From JADKIH01 sp031417555 (lineage in GTDB: Bacteria > Bacteroidota > Bacteroidia > AKYH767-A > 2013-40CM-41-45), in the NCBI GenBank assembly GCA_031417555.1, contig JANOVV010000044.1, positions 1-64,000 of the forward strand: a DNA stretch of 64,000 nucleotides. Direction: 5' to 3'. The notes under the pieces were generated by a model. The model was not told the origin of the DNA. It saw only the letters and a program-made list of their open reading frames with translations, and did not search any database. The position numbers and the translations under genes are program-made. Below, piece by piece: positions 44,701-52,882 of the stretch (position 1 is its first letter; the number at the start of each line of letters is the position of its first letter).

Positions 44701-46593
44701 TTAAATACCAAGTTCTGAAAGTTCAAGCCATCTCATTGACTTTTCTTCCACTTCACTGATAATTTGCTGCATCCGAAATGCCCAATCCTTTATTTGAATA
44801 TGATCGCCATTTCCACTGCTTAGCTTATCAGTAAGCAGAGCCTTCTCTTCTTCCAGTTTTGCAATATCTTTTTCAAGATTTTCGTACTCAAGTTTTTCCT
44901 TGTAAGTAAATTTCTTTTTAGGTTGTGCCTTATTCAGAGAATCCGCTTTGTCAGCCGCAGAGCGTAAATTTTTTTCTTTTGCTATAGCTTTTTCCTTTTC
45001 ATCGACCTCCATTCTGTATTCAGAATATCTTCCATTATAATCACGAATGTTACCATCGCCTTCGAAAATAAAAAGGTGATCAATTAGCTTATCCATGAAA
45101 TAACGATCGTGAGAAACAACCAGAAGACAACCTTTGTAACTGAGTAAAAAATCTTCAAGAATGTTTAATGTTAAAAGATCCAAATCGTTTGTTGGCTCAT
45201 CAAGAATAAGGAAATTAGGATTTTTAATTAAAACTGTCAGGAGATGAAGTCTTCTTTTCTCGCCTCCGCTGAGTTTCGAATAATATGTAAAATGCATTTC
45301 CGGAGGAAACTGGAAAAGTTGAAGAAATTGCGATGCAGATACCTTTGATCCATTACTCAACTGAATGACTTCAGCAAAATCCTTCACTATTTCAATTACT
45401 CTTTTATCTTCTTTTGGTTCGAGGCCTTGTTGAGAATAATATCCAAAGACAATGGTATCTCCTATATTTATTTTTCCCGTATCAGGCAATTCCATTCCTG
45501 TAATCATATTCAGAAAAGTAGTTTTGCCTGCACCATTTTTACCAACGATGCCAATTCTTTCGCCGGTACGAAATGTATAATCAAAAGCTTTTATAAGATG
45601 TAAGTCGTCGAAAGATTTATACACCTTTTTCATTTCGATAACCTTTCCTCCTATGCGATTCATTTTCACATCCAGGTTAATGCCTTCTTCTTTTTTTCTT
45701 CCGGCAGCTTTATCTTTCAACTCATAAAACGAATCGATTCGTGCTTTTGATTTAGTTCCCCGAGCTTTTGGCATTCTGCGCATCCATTCCAATTCCGTGC
45801 GCATGATATTTCGTGCTTTGTCTTTTTCACGCGTTTCATTAAACTCTCTTTCTGCTTTTTTCTCCAGAAAATAAGAATAATTTCCTTCATATAAATACAA
45901 ATCGCCGTGATCGAGTTCGATTATTTTATTGGTTATGTTCTCTAAAAAATATCTGTCATGCGTAACGAGCAACACTGCAAGCTGAGAACGAGTTAAGAAA
46001 TCTTCGAGCCACTCAACCATTTCCACATCCAAGTGATTCGTTGGTTCATCCATCAATATAAGGTCAGCAGGATCGATAAGTGCTTTTGCTAAAGCGATAC
46101 GTTTTTTTTGTCCGCCCGACAATTGCCTGACCGGTTGATCGAGTTGATGAATATTTAATTTGGATAAAACTTGTCTGACTCTAAGTTCATAATCCCAGGC
46201 GCCGGCATTGTCGATAAGAGATGAAAGCCGCTGCAATTCATTTTGCAATTCGGTGGTTGGATGGAGTTGCACTTTTTCGAGCACGTCTTCATAATCACGC
46301 ATTAGTTGAACCGAAGGATTGTTGTAATCGAATATTGTCTCTAAAATTGTTTTATCAGGATCCATGTATGGTTCCTGTTCGAGGTATTCGATATGTATAT
46401 TTTTTCTAAAAGTGACTAATCCGCTATCTGGTGTGTCTTTTCCGGAAAGAATACGCATGAGAGTAGTTTTCCCGGAACCATTTCTGGCGATGAGAGCAAT
46501 TTTTTCTCCCCTCGAAATTCCAAAGCTGAGATTTTCAAAAAGCAATTTCTCGCCATACGATTTGGTGAGATTTTCAACTGATAAAATATTCAT
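44701..46593 (-). CDS. ABC-F family ATPase (Uup-like)
   Basis: A 630-residue soluble protein with two ABC ATPase domains: Walker A ARNGSGKTT near 37-45 and GKNGAGKTT near 350, signatures LSGGQKKRIALAKAL and LSGGEKRRLHLL, Walker B LILMDEPTNHLD and FLILDEPTNDLD. The linker of 80 residues between them is charged, as in ribosome-acting ABC-F proteins. The C-terminal 90 residues form the ABC_tran_CTD coiled coil (KEKLEYENLEKDIAKLEEEK). Uup-type proteins act on ribosomes or on branched DNA. No membrane domain, so not a transporter. Confidence 0.92.
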   Translation of the reverse strand: MNILSVENLTKSYGEKLLFENLSFGISRGEKIALIARNGSGKTTLMRILSGKDTPDSGLVTFRKNIHIEYLEQEPYMDPDKTILETIFDYNNPSVQLMRDYEDVLEKVQLHPTTELQNELQRLSSLIDNAGAWDYELRVRQVLSKLNIHQLDQPVRQLSGGQKKRIALAKALIDPADLILMDEPTNHLDVEMVEWLEDFLTRSQLAVLLVTHDRYFLENITNKIIELDHGDLYLYEGNYSYFLEKKAEREFNETREKDKARNIMRTELEWMRRMPKARGTKSKARIDSFYELKDKAAGRKKEEGINLDVKMNRIGGKVIEMKKVYKSFDDLHLIKAFDYTFRTGERIGIVGKNGAGKTTFLNMITGMELPDTGKINIGDTIVFGYYSQQGLEPKEDKRVIEIVKDFAEVIQLSNGSKVSASQFLQLFQFPPEMHFTYYSKLSGGEKRRLHLLTVLIKNPNFLILDEPTNDLDLLTLNILEDFLLSYKGCLLVVSHDRYFMDKLIDHLFIFEGDGNIRDYNGRYSEYRMEVDEKEKAIAKEKNLRSAADKADSLNKAQPKKKFTYKEKLEYENLEKDIAKLEEEKALLTDKLSSGNGDHIQIKDWAFRMQQIISEVEEKSMRWLELSELGI

Positions 46594-46622
46594 ACATGAT
46601 TTTACTTCTTTTAAAAGAAAGA

Positions 46623-47165
46623 TTAATCTTTTCCTCCCTTATCACCGATAAATTGATCGGTAGTATATTTAAATAAAACATTAAACGTAGTCAGAGAGCC
46701 ATAACAACGGGTAATATATTGTTGCAAATTAACCTTGTCTTCTTCCGTCAGTTTTTTATTGCTGTTGATATGCTGTTCGAGAACTCTCAGACGATCACGG
46801 AGCATTACAATTTTATTGAAAAAAACATCGATGGGAACTTCCTTGGATTTCAAAGAAGAGTCACCGGGTTTTAAAGTTAATGTTCCGCCCGTCCATTTAT
46901 TTCCGATTTCTACTCTTTCCTGAAGATCAGAATATTTTCTGATAACGTTAACGAGAAGGACTTCAATGTCGGCCAGGCTAACGAGATCGTTATCGGCATC
47001 ATTGGGATCGATAATTTCGAACTGATCGAAGGTACGTTCAATTTCCCTCATGCCATGCAGCATGAAAGTGATTAAATACTCTTCCGGTTTAATCTGTACA
47101 ACAACGCCATCGCCAAATTGCGGATGCCTGACCCGAGAGCCAATACCAAGGGAGATTTTTTGCAT
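46623..47165 (-). CDS. Hypothetical protein with SH3/tudor-like N-terminus
   Basis: A 180-residue soluble protein started at the ATG 47165 (MQKISLGIGSRVRHPQFGDG). The in-frame ATG at 47219 is unlikely because a -7 box at 47186-47193 lies downstream of it. Residues 8-55 (IGSRVRHPQFGDGVVVQIKPEEYLITFMLHGMREIERTFD...) resemble the small beta-barrel at the C-terminus of UvrD/PcrA helicases, which contacts RNA polymerase. The rest is helical (VEVLLVNVIRKYSDLQERVEIG..., RDRLRVLEQHINSN) with no recognised domain. It lies upstream of the ABC-F gene on the same strand, 30 bases apart. Confidence 0.7.
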   Translation of the reverse strand: MQKISLGIGSRVRHPQFGDGVVVQIKPEEYLITFMLHGMREIERTFDQFEIIDPNDADNDLVSLADIEVLLVNVIRKYSDLQERVEIGNKWTGGTLTLKPGDSSLKSKEVPIDVFFNKIVMLRDRLRVLEQHINSNKKLTEEDKVNLQQYITRCYGSLTTFNVLFKYTTDQFIGDKGGKD

Positions 47166-47185
47166 AAAAAGAGGTTTTTGGTCGG

Positions 47186-47193
47186 CAAAGGTA
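47186..47193 (-). promoter_or_regulatory. -7 box (TACCTTTG on the minus strand)
   Basis: An exact TAnnTTTG match 21 bases ahead of the ATG at 47165. It fixes the downstream start and would serve this gene and probably ABC-F. Heptamer repeats start 13 bases further upstream. Confidence 0.5.
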
Positions 47194-47205
47194 GGGTTTT
47201 GTCTT

Positions 47206-47329
47206 GTATCAGGTATCAAGTATCAGGTATCAGGTATTTAAAAACTAATACAATACCGTTTTGGTTCTTTCAATTAATTTCAAGAAAGGCAGAATTGCCT
47301 AAAAAATCTCGATACTTGATTCCTGATAC
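47206..47329. repeat. Inverted heptamer repeats (GTATCAG units)
   Basis: Left arm 47206-47238 has four GTATCAG/GTATCAA units in a row. Right arm near 47311-47337 has the same units on the other strand. The 19 bases 47206-47224 and the reverse complement of 47311-47329 differ at one position. Between them is a small AGGCA/TGCCT hairpin (47287-47300). The structure looks like a small non-coding repeat (REP or MITE type). Confidence 0.6.
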
Positions 47330-47437
47330 ATGATACTCATTTTGTCATCCCACCGTCACTCTTTACTCGATTTGCAATAATAGCCACTTTAATCCGTTTC
47401 TTTAATGTAGTTATTGTGTTCATGTTTTTCGTGTGGT

Positions 47438-47476
47438 AGAGCCGTTGGTTTGAAAACTAGCGGCTCTTTTTTTTAA
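47438..47476 (+). terminator. Orphan intrinsic terminator
   Basis: AGAGCCG (47438-47444) pairs with CGGCTCT (47461-47467), loop 16 bases, followed by a run of T. It points in the plus direction, but the only gene on that strand upstream ends 4 kb before (43368). Either it ends an unknown short RNA made from about 47340 onward or it is left over from a lost gene. Confidence 0.5.
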
Positions 47477-47576
47477 AATAGAAGCCGATTCACGTATATT
47501 GCTCACTATAAGACAAAGTAAAATATATTAATTCAATTACAAATCACAAATAGCTAAAAACCAATAACTAATAACA

Positions 47577-47622
47577 ATTAACCATTAACTATTAACCATT
47601 AACAAATAACTATTAACCATTA
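47577..47622 (+). repeat. Low-complexity tandem repeat (TTAACCATTAACTA units)
   Basis: Three imperfect units of about 14 bases, built from TTAACCATTAAC and TATTAACCATTA, end 18 bases before the M23 peptidase ATG. Low-complexity spacer with possible effect on promoter spacing; nothing else is seen in 47477-47640. Confidence 0.6.
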
Positions 47623-47640
47623 TTATTTCCTTTGCATCCT

Positions 47641-49356
47641 ATGAAAAAAAATATTGCTTTAACATTGTTTTTTGCGACAGTTGTATTTGCAACGTATGGA
47701 CAGAATTATCCGGTAGATTATTTTATTGCACCACTAGATCCACCATTGACAATAACAGGGACTTTTGGTGAGATAAGGGACAATCATTTTCATTCGGGAA
47801 TAGATATTAGCACGGATGAAGAAGAGGGATTGCCGGTTATGGCATCAGCCGATGGATATGTTTCCAGAATAAAAATTTCGCCGGATGGTTATGGAAAAGC
47901 ATTGTACATAACACATCCGAATGGATTTGTAACTGTATATGGTCATTTTCAAAAATTTACTGCTGCAATCAATTCATATGTTCGAAAACTTCAGTATGAA
48001 AGACAGGTTTTTGAATTGGATATAAACCCAAAGCCGAATGAATTTATAGTCAGGCAAAGAGATGTAATTGGCTATAGTGGAAGTACAGGAGGTGCTCAAG
48101 CGCCACATGTTCATTTTGAAATACGAGATGAAAAAACTGAAGAACCTATTAATCCATTGTTGTTTGGGCTTTCGGTTAAAGACAGTTTTGTTCCAATCTT
48201 AAAATATGTTCGCATATTTCCTCTTCGTGAAAATGGCATAGTGAATACAACAGATACAGCAGAAACTTATGAATTGAGAACAGGGCAAGACGGTTATTCA
48301 TTAAACACATCGGAGACGCCTTTAGTTTTTGGAAACATTGGTTTTGGTTTTAGCGCATACGATTATCAAGACAGTGCATTTGCTGAATTGGGAATTTATA
48401 GTTCGGAATTATATGTTGATGGAAAATTAACTTTCACAACAAAATACGATCGATTTAATTTCAATGATACGCGTTTTGTAAATGCACATATTGATTATCG
48501 TTATAAAATACAGGAAGGAAATAACATTGAAAGGTGCCATAAACTACCGGGTGATCAATTAAAATTTTATTCAACTGAATTGCAAACCGGATACACCAAT
48601 TTTGATATAGATGAATCGCATTTAATAAAAATAGTTGTTAAAGATTTCAGTGGCAATAGTGCTCAGATAGATTTTCGCGTGATTGCAAAATCTTCTTTAA
48701 GAGAAAAAGTTTACCAGCCTCAGCCAAATAATTCAGTGTTGGTAACTGCTGAAAAAGGAGTGGCTCTGCACAAACCAAAAATAGACATTGCCATTCCACC
48801 TAATGCTGTCTATGAAAATTTTTACTACAGCGAAGAAGAATTTAAATCCGTTTATTTATCAGATTTATTCAGAGTTGGAGACATCTATGAACCTTTGCAA
48901 TTGCCGGTGTTGATAAGTATAAAACCAAATAAAGAAATAGACGACAGTATAAAACTAAAAGCAATCATAGCGAAGATTGATGAAGATGGTATATTAACTT
49001 CAATTGGAGGATTATGGAATGATAAACTTTTAACTGCAAAGACAAAAGAATTCGGAACATTTGCAATAATACTTGATACGGTTCCGCCAACCATTGAAAA
49101 ATATTATGTCCCGGCTGATATGAATACGATGTATGGAGGATTTGTTCAAATCAGAATTCAGGATGAGCTTTCAAACATTAGTAATTACAGCGGAAGGATA
49201 GATGGCAAATGGCATTTGTTTGAATACGATAAGAAAAATAACATGATTATTGCAGATGTTCAGTCGATGGATGTGAACCTAACACATCAAATAGAGGTAA
49301 CTGCTACAGATGAAAGAGGCAATACGCGGGTTTGGAAGTCGACTTTTTATTATTAA
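47641..49356 (+). CDS. M23-family (LytM) peptidase, secreted
   Basis: A 571-residue protein. Signal peptide IALTLFFATVVFATYGQ after the ATG at 47641 (an ATG three codons upstream at 47632 is possible too). The M23 zinc domain at about 40-185 is intact: NHFHSGIDISTDE (His and Asp ligands), GKALYITHPNGFVTVYGHFQKF and APHVHFEIRDE (HxH). The C-terminal 370 residues are beta-rich (Ig-like, e.g. FSAYDYQDSAFAELGIYSSELYVDG, later PPTIEKYYVPADMNTMYGG). It should cut peptide crosslinks in the cell wall or act as a division/morphology protein in the periplasm. It stands alone before the tRNA array. Confidence 0.9.
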   Translation: MKKNIALTLFFATVVFATYGQNYPVDYFIAPLDPPLTITGTFGEIRDNHFHSGIDISTDEEEGLPVMASADGYVSRIKISPDGYGKALYITHPNGFVTVYGHFQKFTAAINSYVRKLQYERQVFELDINPKPNEFIVRQRDVIGYSGSTGGAQAPHVHFEIRDEKTEEPINPLLFGLSVKDSFVPILKYVRIFPLRENGIVNTTDTAETYELRTGQDGYSLNTSETPLVFGNIGFGFSAYDYQDSAFAELGIYSSELYVDGKLTFTTKYDRFNFNDTRFVNAHIDYRYKIQEGNNIERCHKLPGDQLKFYSTELQTGYTNFDIDESHLIKIVVKDFSGNSAQIDFRVIAKSSLREKVYQPQPNNSVLVTAEKGVALHKPKIDIAIPPNAVYENFYYSEEEFKSVYLSDLFRVGDIYEPLQLPVLISIKPNKEIDDSIKLKAIIAKIDEDGILTSIGGLWNDKLLTAKTKEFGTFAIILDTVPPTIEKYYVPADMNTMYGGFVQIRIQDELSNISNYSGRIDGKWHLFEYDKKNNMIIADVQSMDVNLTHQIEVTATDERGNTRVWKSTFYY

Positions 49357-49398
49357 GTACCTCTGCTTGGTTTATTTACAGAAAGAATGATTAATTTT

Positions 49399-49429
49399 TT
49401 TGCATAAAAACAACATATTTCTATCTTTG
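49399..49429 (+). promoter_or_regulatory. Canonical Bacteroidota promoter of the tRNA array
   Basis: TTTG at 49399-49402 and TATCTTTG at 49422-49429 have 19 bases between them, an exact -33/-7 pair (TTTG-N19-TAnnTTTG). The first tRNA starts 15 bases after. This is the clearest promoter in the window and supports the phylum call. Confidence 0.75.
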
Positions 49430-49444
49430 CCGGCCTTCCAATCG

Positions 49445-49531
49445 GGTGAGGTGCCTGAGTGGCCGAAAGGAACAGTTTGCTAAACTGTCGTACGGGAAAC
49501 TGTACCGAGGGTTCGAATCCCTCCCTCACCG
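49445..49531 (+). tRNA. tRNA-Ser (GCT)
   Basis: Acceptor GGTGAGG (49445-49451) pairs with CCTCACC (49524-49530), discriminator G. The anticodon loop TTGCTAA gives anticodon GCT (AGC/AGU codons). It has the long variable arm of class II tRNAs (TACGGGAAACTGTA) and GGTTCGAATCC in the T-arm. CCA is not encoded. Confidence 0.97.
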
Positions 49532-49659
49532 CTCTTTGCTGCTCACTCGCATTGAAACTGAAACTCAAACAAAGTCGAAGTAATCACTGTTTGGGAGTGA
49601 GTTAATAATAGTGAAGGAGAGTGTGAGTGTGAGAAGCAGAGTAAGTGAACAGTAATTAA

Positions 49660-49734
49660 CGGGGTGTAGCGTAGTCCGGTCATCGCGCATGGTTTGGGAC
49701 CATGAGGTCGCAGGTTCGAATCCTGCCACCCCGA
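49660..49734 (+). tRNA. tRNA-Pro (TGG)
   Basis: Acceptor CGGGGTG (49660-49666) pairs with CACCCCG (49727-49733), discriminator A. D-arm GCGTAGTCCGGTCATCGC, anticodon loop TTTGGGA (TGG), T-arm CAGGTTCGAATCCTG. Second gene in the array. Confidence 0.97.
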
Positions 49735-49747
49735 CAGAATGAGTGCG

Positions 49748-49789
49748 AAGTCTGAGTCCAAGTCTGAATTAACAATCGGACTCAGACTT
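49748..49789. repeat. Inverted repeat between tRNA-Pro and tRNA-Arg
   Basis: AAGTCTGAGTCC (49748-49759) and GGACTCAGACTT (49778-49789) are a perfect 12-bp inverted pair; an outer pair GAGTGCGAAG (49741-49750) and CTTCGCACTC (49800-49809) wraps it. The spacer between tRNA-Ser and tRNA-Pro has similar, weaker arms (GCTGCTCACTC near 49540; GAGTGTGAGAAGC near 49623). The hairpins may help processing of the tRNA precursor or be recombination traces. Confidence 0.6.
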
Positions 49790-49824
49790 CAGACTCAAAC
49801 TTCGCACTCAAACTAATTTTTCCC

Positions 49825-49898
49825 GGTCCCGTAGCTCAATTGGATAGAGCAACTGCCTTCTAAGCAGTAGGTTATGAGTTCGATCCTCGTCGGGATCA
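49825..49898 (+). tRNA. tRNA-Arg (TCT)
   Basis: Acceptor GGTCCCG (49825-49831) pairs with CGGGATC (49891-49897, one G-T pair), discriminator A. Anticodon loop CTTCTAA (TCT), T-arm GAGTTCGATCCTC. Last gene of the array; the mobile island starts directly after it, and the 3' end of a tRNA gene is a usual integration site. TTTGCACACAATATGCACACA-like repeats lie at 49949-49968. No second copy of the tRNA 3' end was found downstream in the window. Confidence 0.96.
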
Positions 49899-50116
49899 CT
49901 TCTTTTTCAAGCACTTAGCACCACTTTTTAAAATCTTGTTTTTTATTTGCACACAATATGCACACATCTTATTTCAGGCCTCGCATAATGTTTTTTCTAT
50001 CAGCAAATTAGCTGGTCTATCAACAATTTTTGTTCATAAAAGTTGGTCTTTTCAGCAACTCTTGCCAAAATTGGATAGCCTTCTAACGGTAACTTGAGTA
50101 AATAAAATCAGGCAAC

Positions 50117-51049
50117 ATGCAGTCCTCTCCCCTTCTTTCAGAAAAGAATCCAAAAAACAGTTGGCATGAATATGATTTAGATGCCCTGGGTATAGTTAGT
50201 TCGTTCGACTCACTTAAGTATTCCTACCATGAACCCTTACCAAGTAGTTTAACAAAGCCGGAATTATTTGATGCAACCTCGATTCAACTATTAAAATATT
50301 ATTGTGAAGAAGAAAAAATCAACCTTGATTTTCATATTTCGAATAAAGTTCCTCTTGTAATTCCATCCACTCACAATTTCTATCATATCTTTTTGGAGAG
50401 GGCACTTTGTTACTATGATATTAATAAAATTGATTCATTTTTGTGTTATCAGTACGACAACTTTGACGGAAATTATTATGCTAAAGTGAAATCTGAATTT
50501 GTTGGTCTTGTTTATTTTATCGTTTATAAATGGATCAAAGAATTTCATCCGGGAAATTCGGCTCTTGTCTTACAGAAGATATCAGATTGGAAAAACACTG
50601 TTCTACCATTTATACCAAAGGTGATAGAACCCGACATGTTTATTTCTATTCATAATAAGGAAGACAGAAATAAGACAATCAAATTCTTGACAAAATATTT
50701 TTCGTCGAAAGATCTTTTATTGCTTGACAAACTTTTAAATGGCGAACCCATTGCAGGTAAAATAAAATTTATAGGAGATGCAGATATGTTGATTGATGCT
50801 TTTAATAGAATGCATACTTTAATGAACTGTAATAAGGTTACCTTGAAACGATGGTTATGCAATTTTTTTGAATATGAAAAAGCTACCGGACAAACAAAGC
50901 CGATTACTAAGGATTATGCGGACAAAAAATTTAAACCGAAAAACCCCTGTTTAAATCCAATACCGGAATTTGTTGAGTGGCTACCTACCAATGGTGAAAA
51001 AAACCATCAAAGACTTAAAAGAAATAAGCTAGAAAATAACCTAAGTTAA
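50117..51049 (+). CDS. RteC-like mobile-element protein
   Basis: A 310-residue soluble protein, no signal. The last third, GKIKFIGDADMLIDAFNRMH then NKVTLKRWLCNFFEYEK, has the pattern 'I.F.G....L...F..L.......K..+WI...F' seen at the C-terminus of RteC proteins of Bacteroides conjugative elements, where RteC controls excision. The N-terminal 200 residues (HNFYHIFLERALCYYDINKIDSFLCY...) are helix-rich, without a named domain. It is the first gene after the tRNA array and ends in a very strong terminator. RteC membership is a tentative reading. Confidence 0.5.
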   Translation: MQSSPLLSEKNPKNSWHEYDLDALGIVSSFDSLKYSYHEPLPSSLTKPELFDATSIQLLKYYCEEEKINLDFHISNKVPLVIPSTHNFYHIFLERALCYYDINKIDSFLCYQYDNFDGNYYAKVKSEFVGLVYFIVYKWIKEFHPGNSALVLQKISDWKNTVLPFIPKVIEPDMFISIHNKEDRNKTIKFLTKYFSSKDLLLLDKLLNGEPIAGKIKFIGDADMLIDAFNRMHTLMNCNKVTLKRWLCNFFEYEKATGQTKPITKDYADKKFKPKNPCLNPIPEFVEWLPTNGEKNHQRLKRNKLENNLS

Positions 51050-51054
51050 AAACA

Positions 51055-51090
51055 AACCGGGTCCCTAAAATTTAAGGACCCGGTTTTTGC
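51055..51090 (+). terminator. Strong intrinsic terminator
   Basis: AACCGGGTCC (51055-51064) and GGACCCGGTT (51076-51085) form a perfect 10-bp GC-rich stem with an 11-base loop and a T-run. It lies 5 bases after the RteC-like stop. Confidence 0.95.
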
Positions 51091-51125
51091 TTTTTATTTT
51101 ATTTGGAAATCCTGCTCTTTGTTAA

Positions 51126-51422
51126 ATGATTAATAACGAATTGCGCATCATCGATTTGACCGTCGCAGAATTCCGAGAACTCTTAAAGGAAGCTCAACCC
51201 TCACAACGTCCAATAACAAATCCAGCCACTACCAAAAAAAAGATCGGTACAGATGAACTATGCCAAAGGTATGGGTTCGCTAAAAGTACCGTTTATTTCT
51301 GGGTAGGTCAACGCTTCATTCCACATAGCAAGCCTCGCAAACGACTTCAATTCGATGTAGCTGAAATTGAAGCATGGATCGAATCCTTTAAGGTTAAAAC
51401 CAAAGCTGAATACCTAAAATAG
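51126..51422 (+). CDS. Excisionase-like helix-turn-helix protein
   Basis: A 98-residue DNA-binding protein with a MerR/Xis-type (HTH_17) domain at about 45-92: IGTDELCQRYGFAKSTVYFW, GQRFIPHSKPRKRLQFDVAE and IEAWIES. The pattern L...G.S..T.Y.W.....IP..K...+..F....I..W is that of Bacteroidota mobile-element excisionases. An N-terminal helical extension (RIIDLTVAEFRELLKEA) is common for those. It fits an integrated element whose integrase gene is missing in the window. Confidence 0.85.
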   Translation: MINNELRIIDLTVAEFRELLKEAQPSQRPITNPATTKKKIGTDELCQRYGFAKSTVYFWVGQRFIPHSKPRKRLQFDVAEIEAWIESFKVKTKAEYLK

Positions 51423-51448
51423 TTAACCAAAAAACCAAAAATCAAAGA

Positions 51449-51814
51449 ATGAAACCAGGAATGAAGATTGATCCTTTCACAAAAGAGGAGTTTTGGCCAA
51501 TACGATCGAATCAGGTATATGCGAAACCGCAGAATCAAATAGCTAATAATAATTACAAGGCAGGGCAAATCAATAAAGAAAAACGTCCTACTCAACAAAT
51601 TCTCAATAGTAATTATAAAATTCTCAAAAGAATACTTGGCACACAAAAATCTGTTGTAGTAACTGAAGAATTCCTTCTAGGTGCTCAGTTCGATTTAAAT
51701 TATTTCACGGCTACATCTCCGACGGAAGACGGAAAAAATGTAGCCTATTTAGTTTTTGATTTCATTCTAATTAAACTAACTAACAATAATTATAAAATTC
51801 AAAAAAATGATTAG
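51449..51814 (+). CDS. Small mobile-element protein of unknown function
   Basis: A 121-residue soluble protein, basic in the first half (MKPGMKIDPFTKEEFWPIRS; NYKAGQINKEKRPTQQILNSNYK). DPFTKEEFWP resembles the zinc-free 'D..TGE.F.P.R..Q.F' start of small Bacteroidota element proteins. No function is recognised. It lies 26 bases after the excisionase gene and overlaps the next gene by 8 bases, so all three are likely co-transcribed. Confidence 0.55.
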   Translation: MKPGMKIDPFTKEEFWPIRSNQVYAKPQNQIANNNYKAGQINKEKRPTQQILNSNYKILKRILGTQKSVVVTEEFLLGAQFDLNYFTATSPTEDGKNVAYLVFDFILIKLTNNNYKIQKND

Positions 51815-51998
51815 CCCCGCCCCCATTTCTAAGCTATTTATCAGTTCTATACCTACTCCAGAAATATTGGATCTGACTAAGCAACTGGCACAAACCAAAA
51901 AAGTAAATACCAATCTAATAATTGGCATTGTTGTAGTACTTGTTATTGTAACTGTTGTAATAATTTACAACAACAAAATTACAAAAGCAGACATATAA
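51807..51998 (+). CDS. Small single-span membrane protein
   Basis: A 63-residue protein with one C-terminal transmembrane helix (LIIGIVVVLVIVTVVIIYN, about 37-55) and a polar N-terminus. Overlap with the gene before (ATGATTAG) suggests coupling. No family is recognised; it could be a small element-encoded membrane peptide. Confidence 0.5.
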   Translation: MISPAPISKLFISSIPTPEILDLTKQLAQTKKVNTNLIIGIVVVLVIVTVVIIYNNKITKADI

Positions 51999-52004
51999 TA
52001 AAGA

Positions 52005-52100
52005 TGATTTTTCAGATTATTGGATATTTTATGATGCTCCCTCATTAGGTCAGCAGGTGATGCATATCCAATATTATTCCGGTGACCCCTTTTAAGACTT
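52005..52100 (-). pseudogene. Possible transposase 3' fragment (IS3-like end)
   Basis: The minus strand reads RGHRNNIGYASPADLMREHH then KISNNLKN. The R..HR..GY.SPA.. pattern is that of the C-terminal end of IS3-type integrase-core transposases. No start and no upstream domain exist. The plus strand also has a frame here (...APSLGQQVMHIQYYSGDPF) with no start. Together with 52538-52651 on the same strand it could be the two ends of one internally deleted insertion sequence. Confidence 0.3.
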
Positions 52101-52390
52101 TATCAGGTGGATTGATTTGGGATTTCAATACTCCCGAATCGAGCTTATCATGACTGCTGATTAAGTAAACCTTTATTAAAATTGAATGCTGCACACGTAA
52201 GACATTTTATATTGTGTTATGTTCAATTAATTCGTACCAGTTGTTAAGCACAAGCCACTCCTATACTTTTACCGGATCAGCGCTTTGTATTTCCAAGACA
52301 TCCGGTTCAAACTGTTTTTTTATAGCTATAGCTTTTACAACAGAGTAATCCCCGAAAAAAAAAAGCACAAACCCAAAAAAAAAGCAAATC

Positions 52391-52457
52391 AATCTAAATT
52401 AATCTAAATTAATTTAGATTAGATGTCGATTAATCTACATCAATCTATACTAATCTA
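52391..52457 (+). repeat. Phased AATCTA repeat array
   Basis: AATCTA occurs at 52391, 52401, 52432, 52442 and 52452 and inverted (TAGATT) at 52415-52420. Within each group the units are exactly 10 bases apart, so they lie on one face of the helix. Such arrays are typical binding sites for a Rep, Xis or repressor protein of mobile elements. The rest of 52101-52390 is without recognisable features. Confidence 0.7.
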
Positions 52458-52537
52458 TTTCCATTTAAATGAATGTAAATTTTTCGGAGATGGATTTGGT
52501 TTTTTCTGTTTTTTTTCTGCCGGATAGGAATTTGAGC

Positions 52538-52651
52538 TTAAATAGTTGTGAAAAAAATAGGTATTACATTGTTTATCATCTCCTGGATGATCTTATGCTT
52601 CTCTTCACGGGTAAAATGTCCAACCTTTATTTGTACTGGTTTCTTTGTCAT
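52538..52651 (-). pseudogene. Possible transposase/helper 5' fragment
   Basis: On the minus strand, ATG at 52651 opens MTKKPVQIKVGHFTREEKHK, then IIQEMINN, after which the frame ends in a non-homologous VIPIFFTTI tail. The (HFTREEKHKIIQEM) core is like the DNA-binding start of small Bacteroidota transposase OrfA proteins. It may be cut by a deletion after residue 28. The plus-strand frame at 52469-52798 over the same DNA looks like its shadow. Confidence 0.35.
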
Positions 52652-52851
52652 TTTTTGATAGATTTGTGTAACCCTATTTCAGGACACGACATTCAGTACT
52701 TCGCATCAACATTTGTGCTGAAAAGCCCGCCCATCGCAAATCTGCATACCGTTCGTCAAACTGTCAAAGAACTACTATTTTTGAATTATAATGTTTGAAA
52801 CCAATTAAATAATGAAGATAACTTTTAACGAATAGTAGTATTTAGACAGAC

Positions 52852-52865
52852 TGCCGTTAACGGCA
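52852..52865. repeat. 14-bp perfect palindrome
   Basis: TGCCGTTAACGGCA lies 17 bases ahead of the LRR gene start. It may be an operator or a recombination-associated sequence. Confidence 0.45.
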
Positions 52866-52882
52866 AGTAATAGACAGAATAC

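Noticed and set aside
49353..49761. Minus-strand frames across the tRNA genes
   Set aside because: They are antisense to three well-formed tRNAs and their spacers; the familiar-looking peptides are the usual false translations of tRNA genes.
52469..52798. Plus-strand frame of 109 codons on the island
   Set aside because: Cys/Phe/Leu-rich composition without motifs; the minus strand carries the better-supported transposase-like fragment, so this is probably its shadow.
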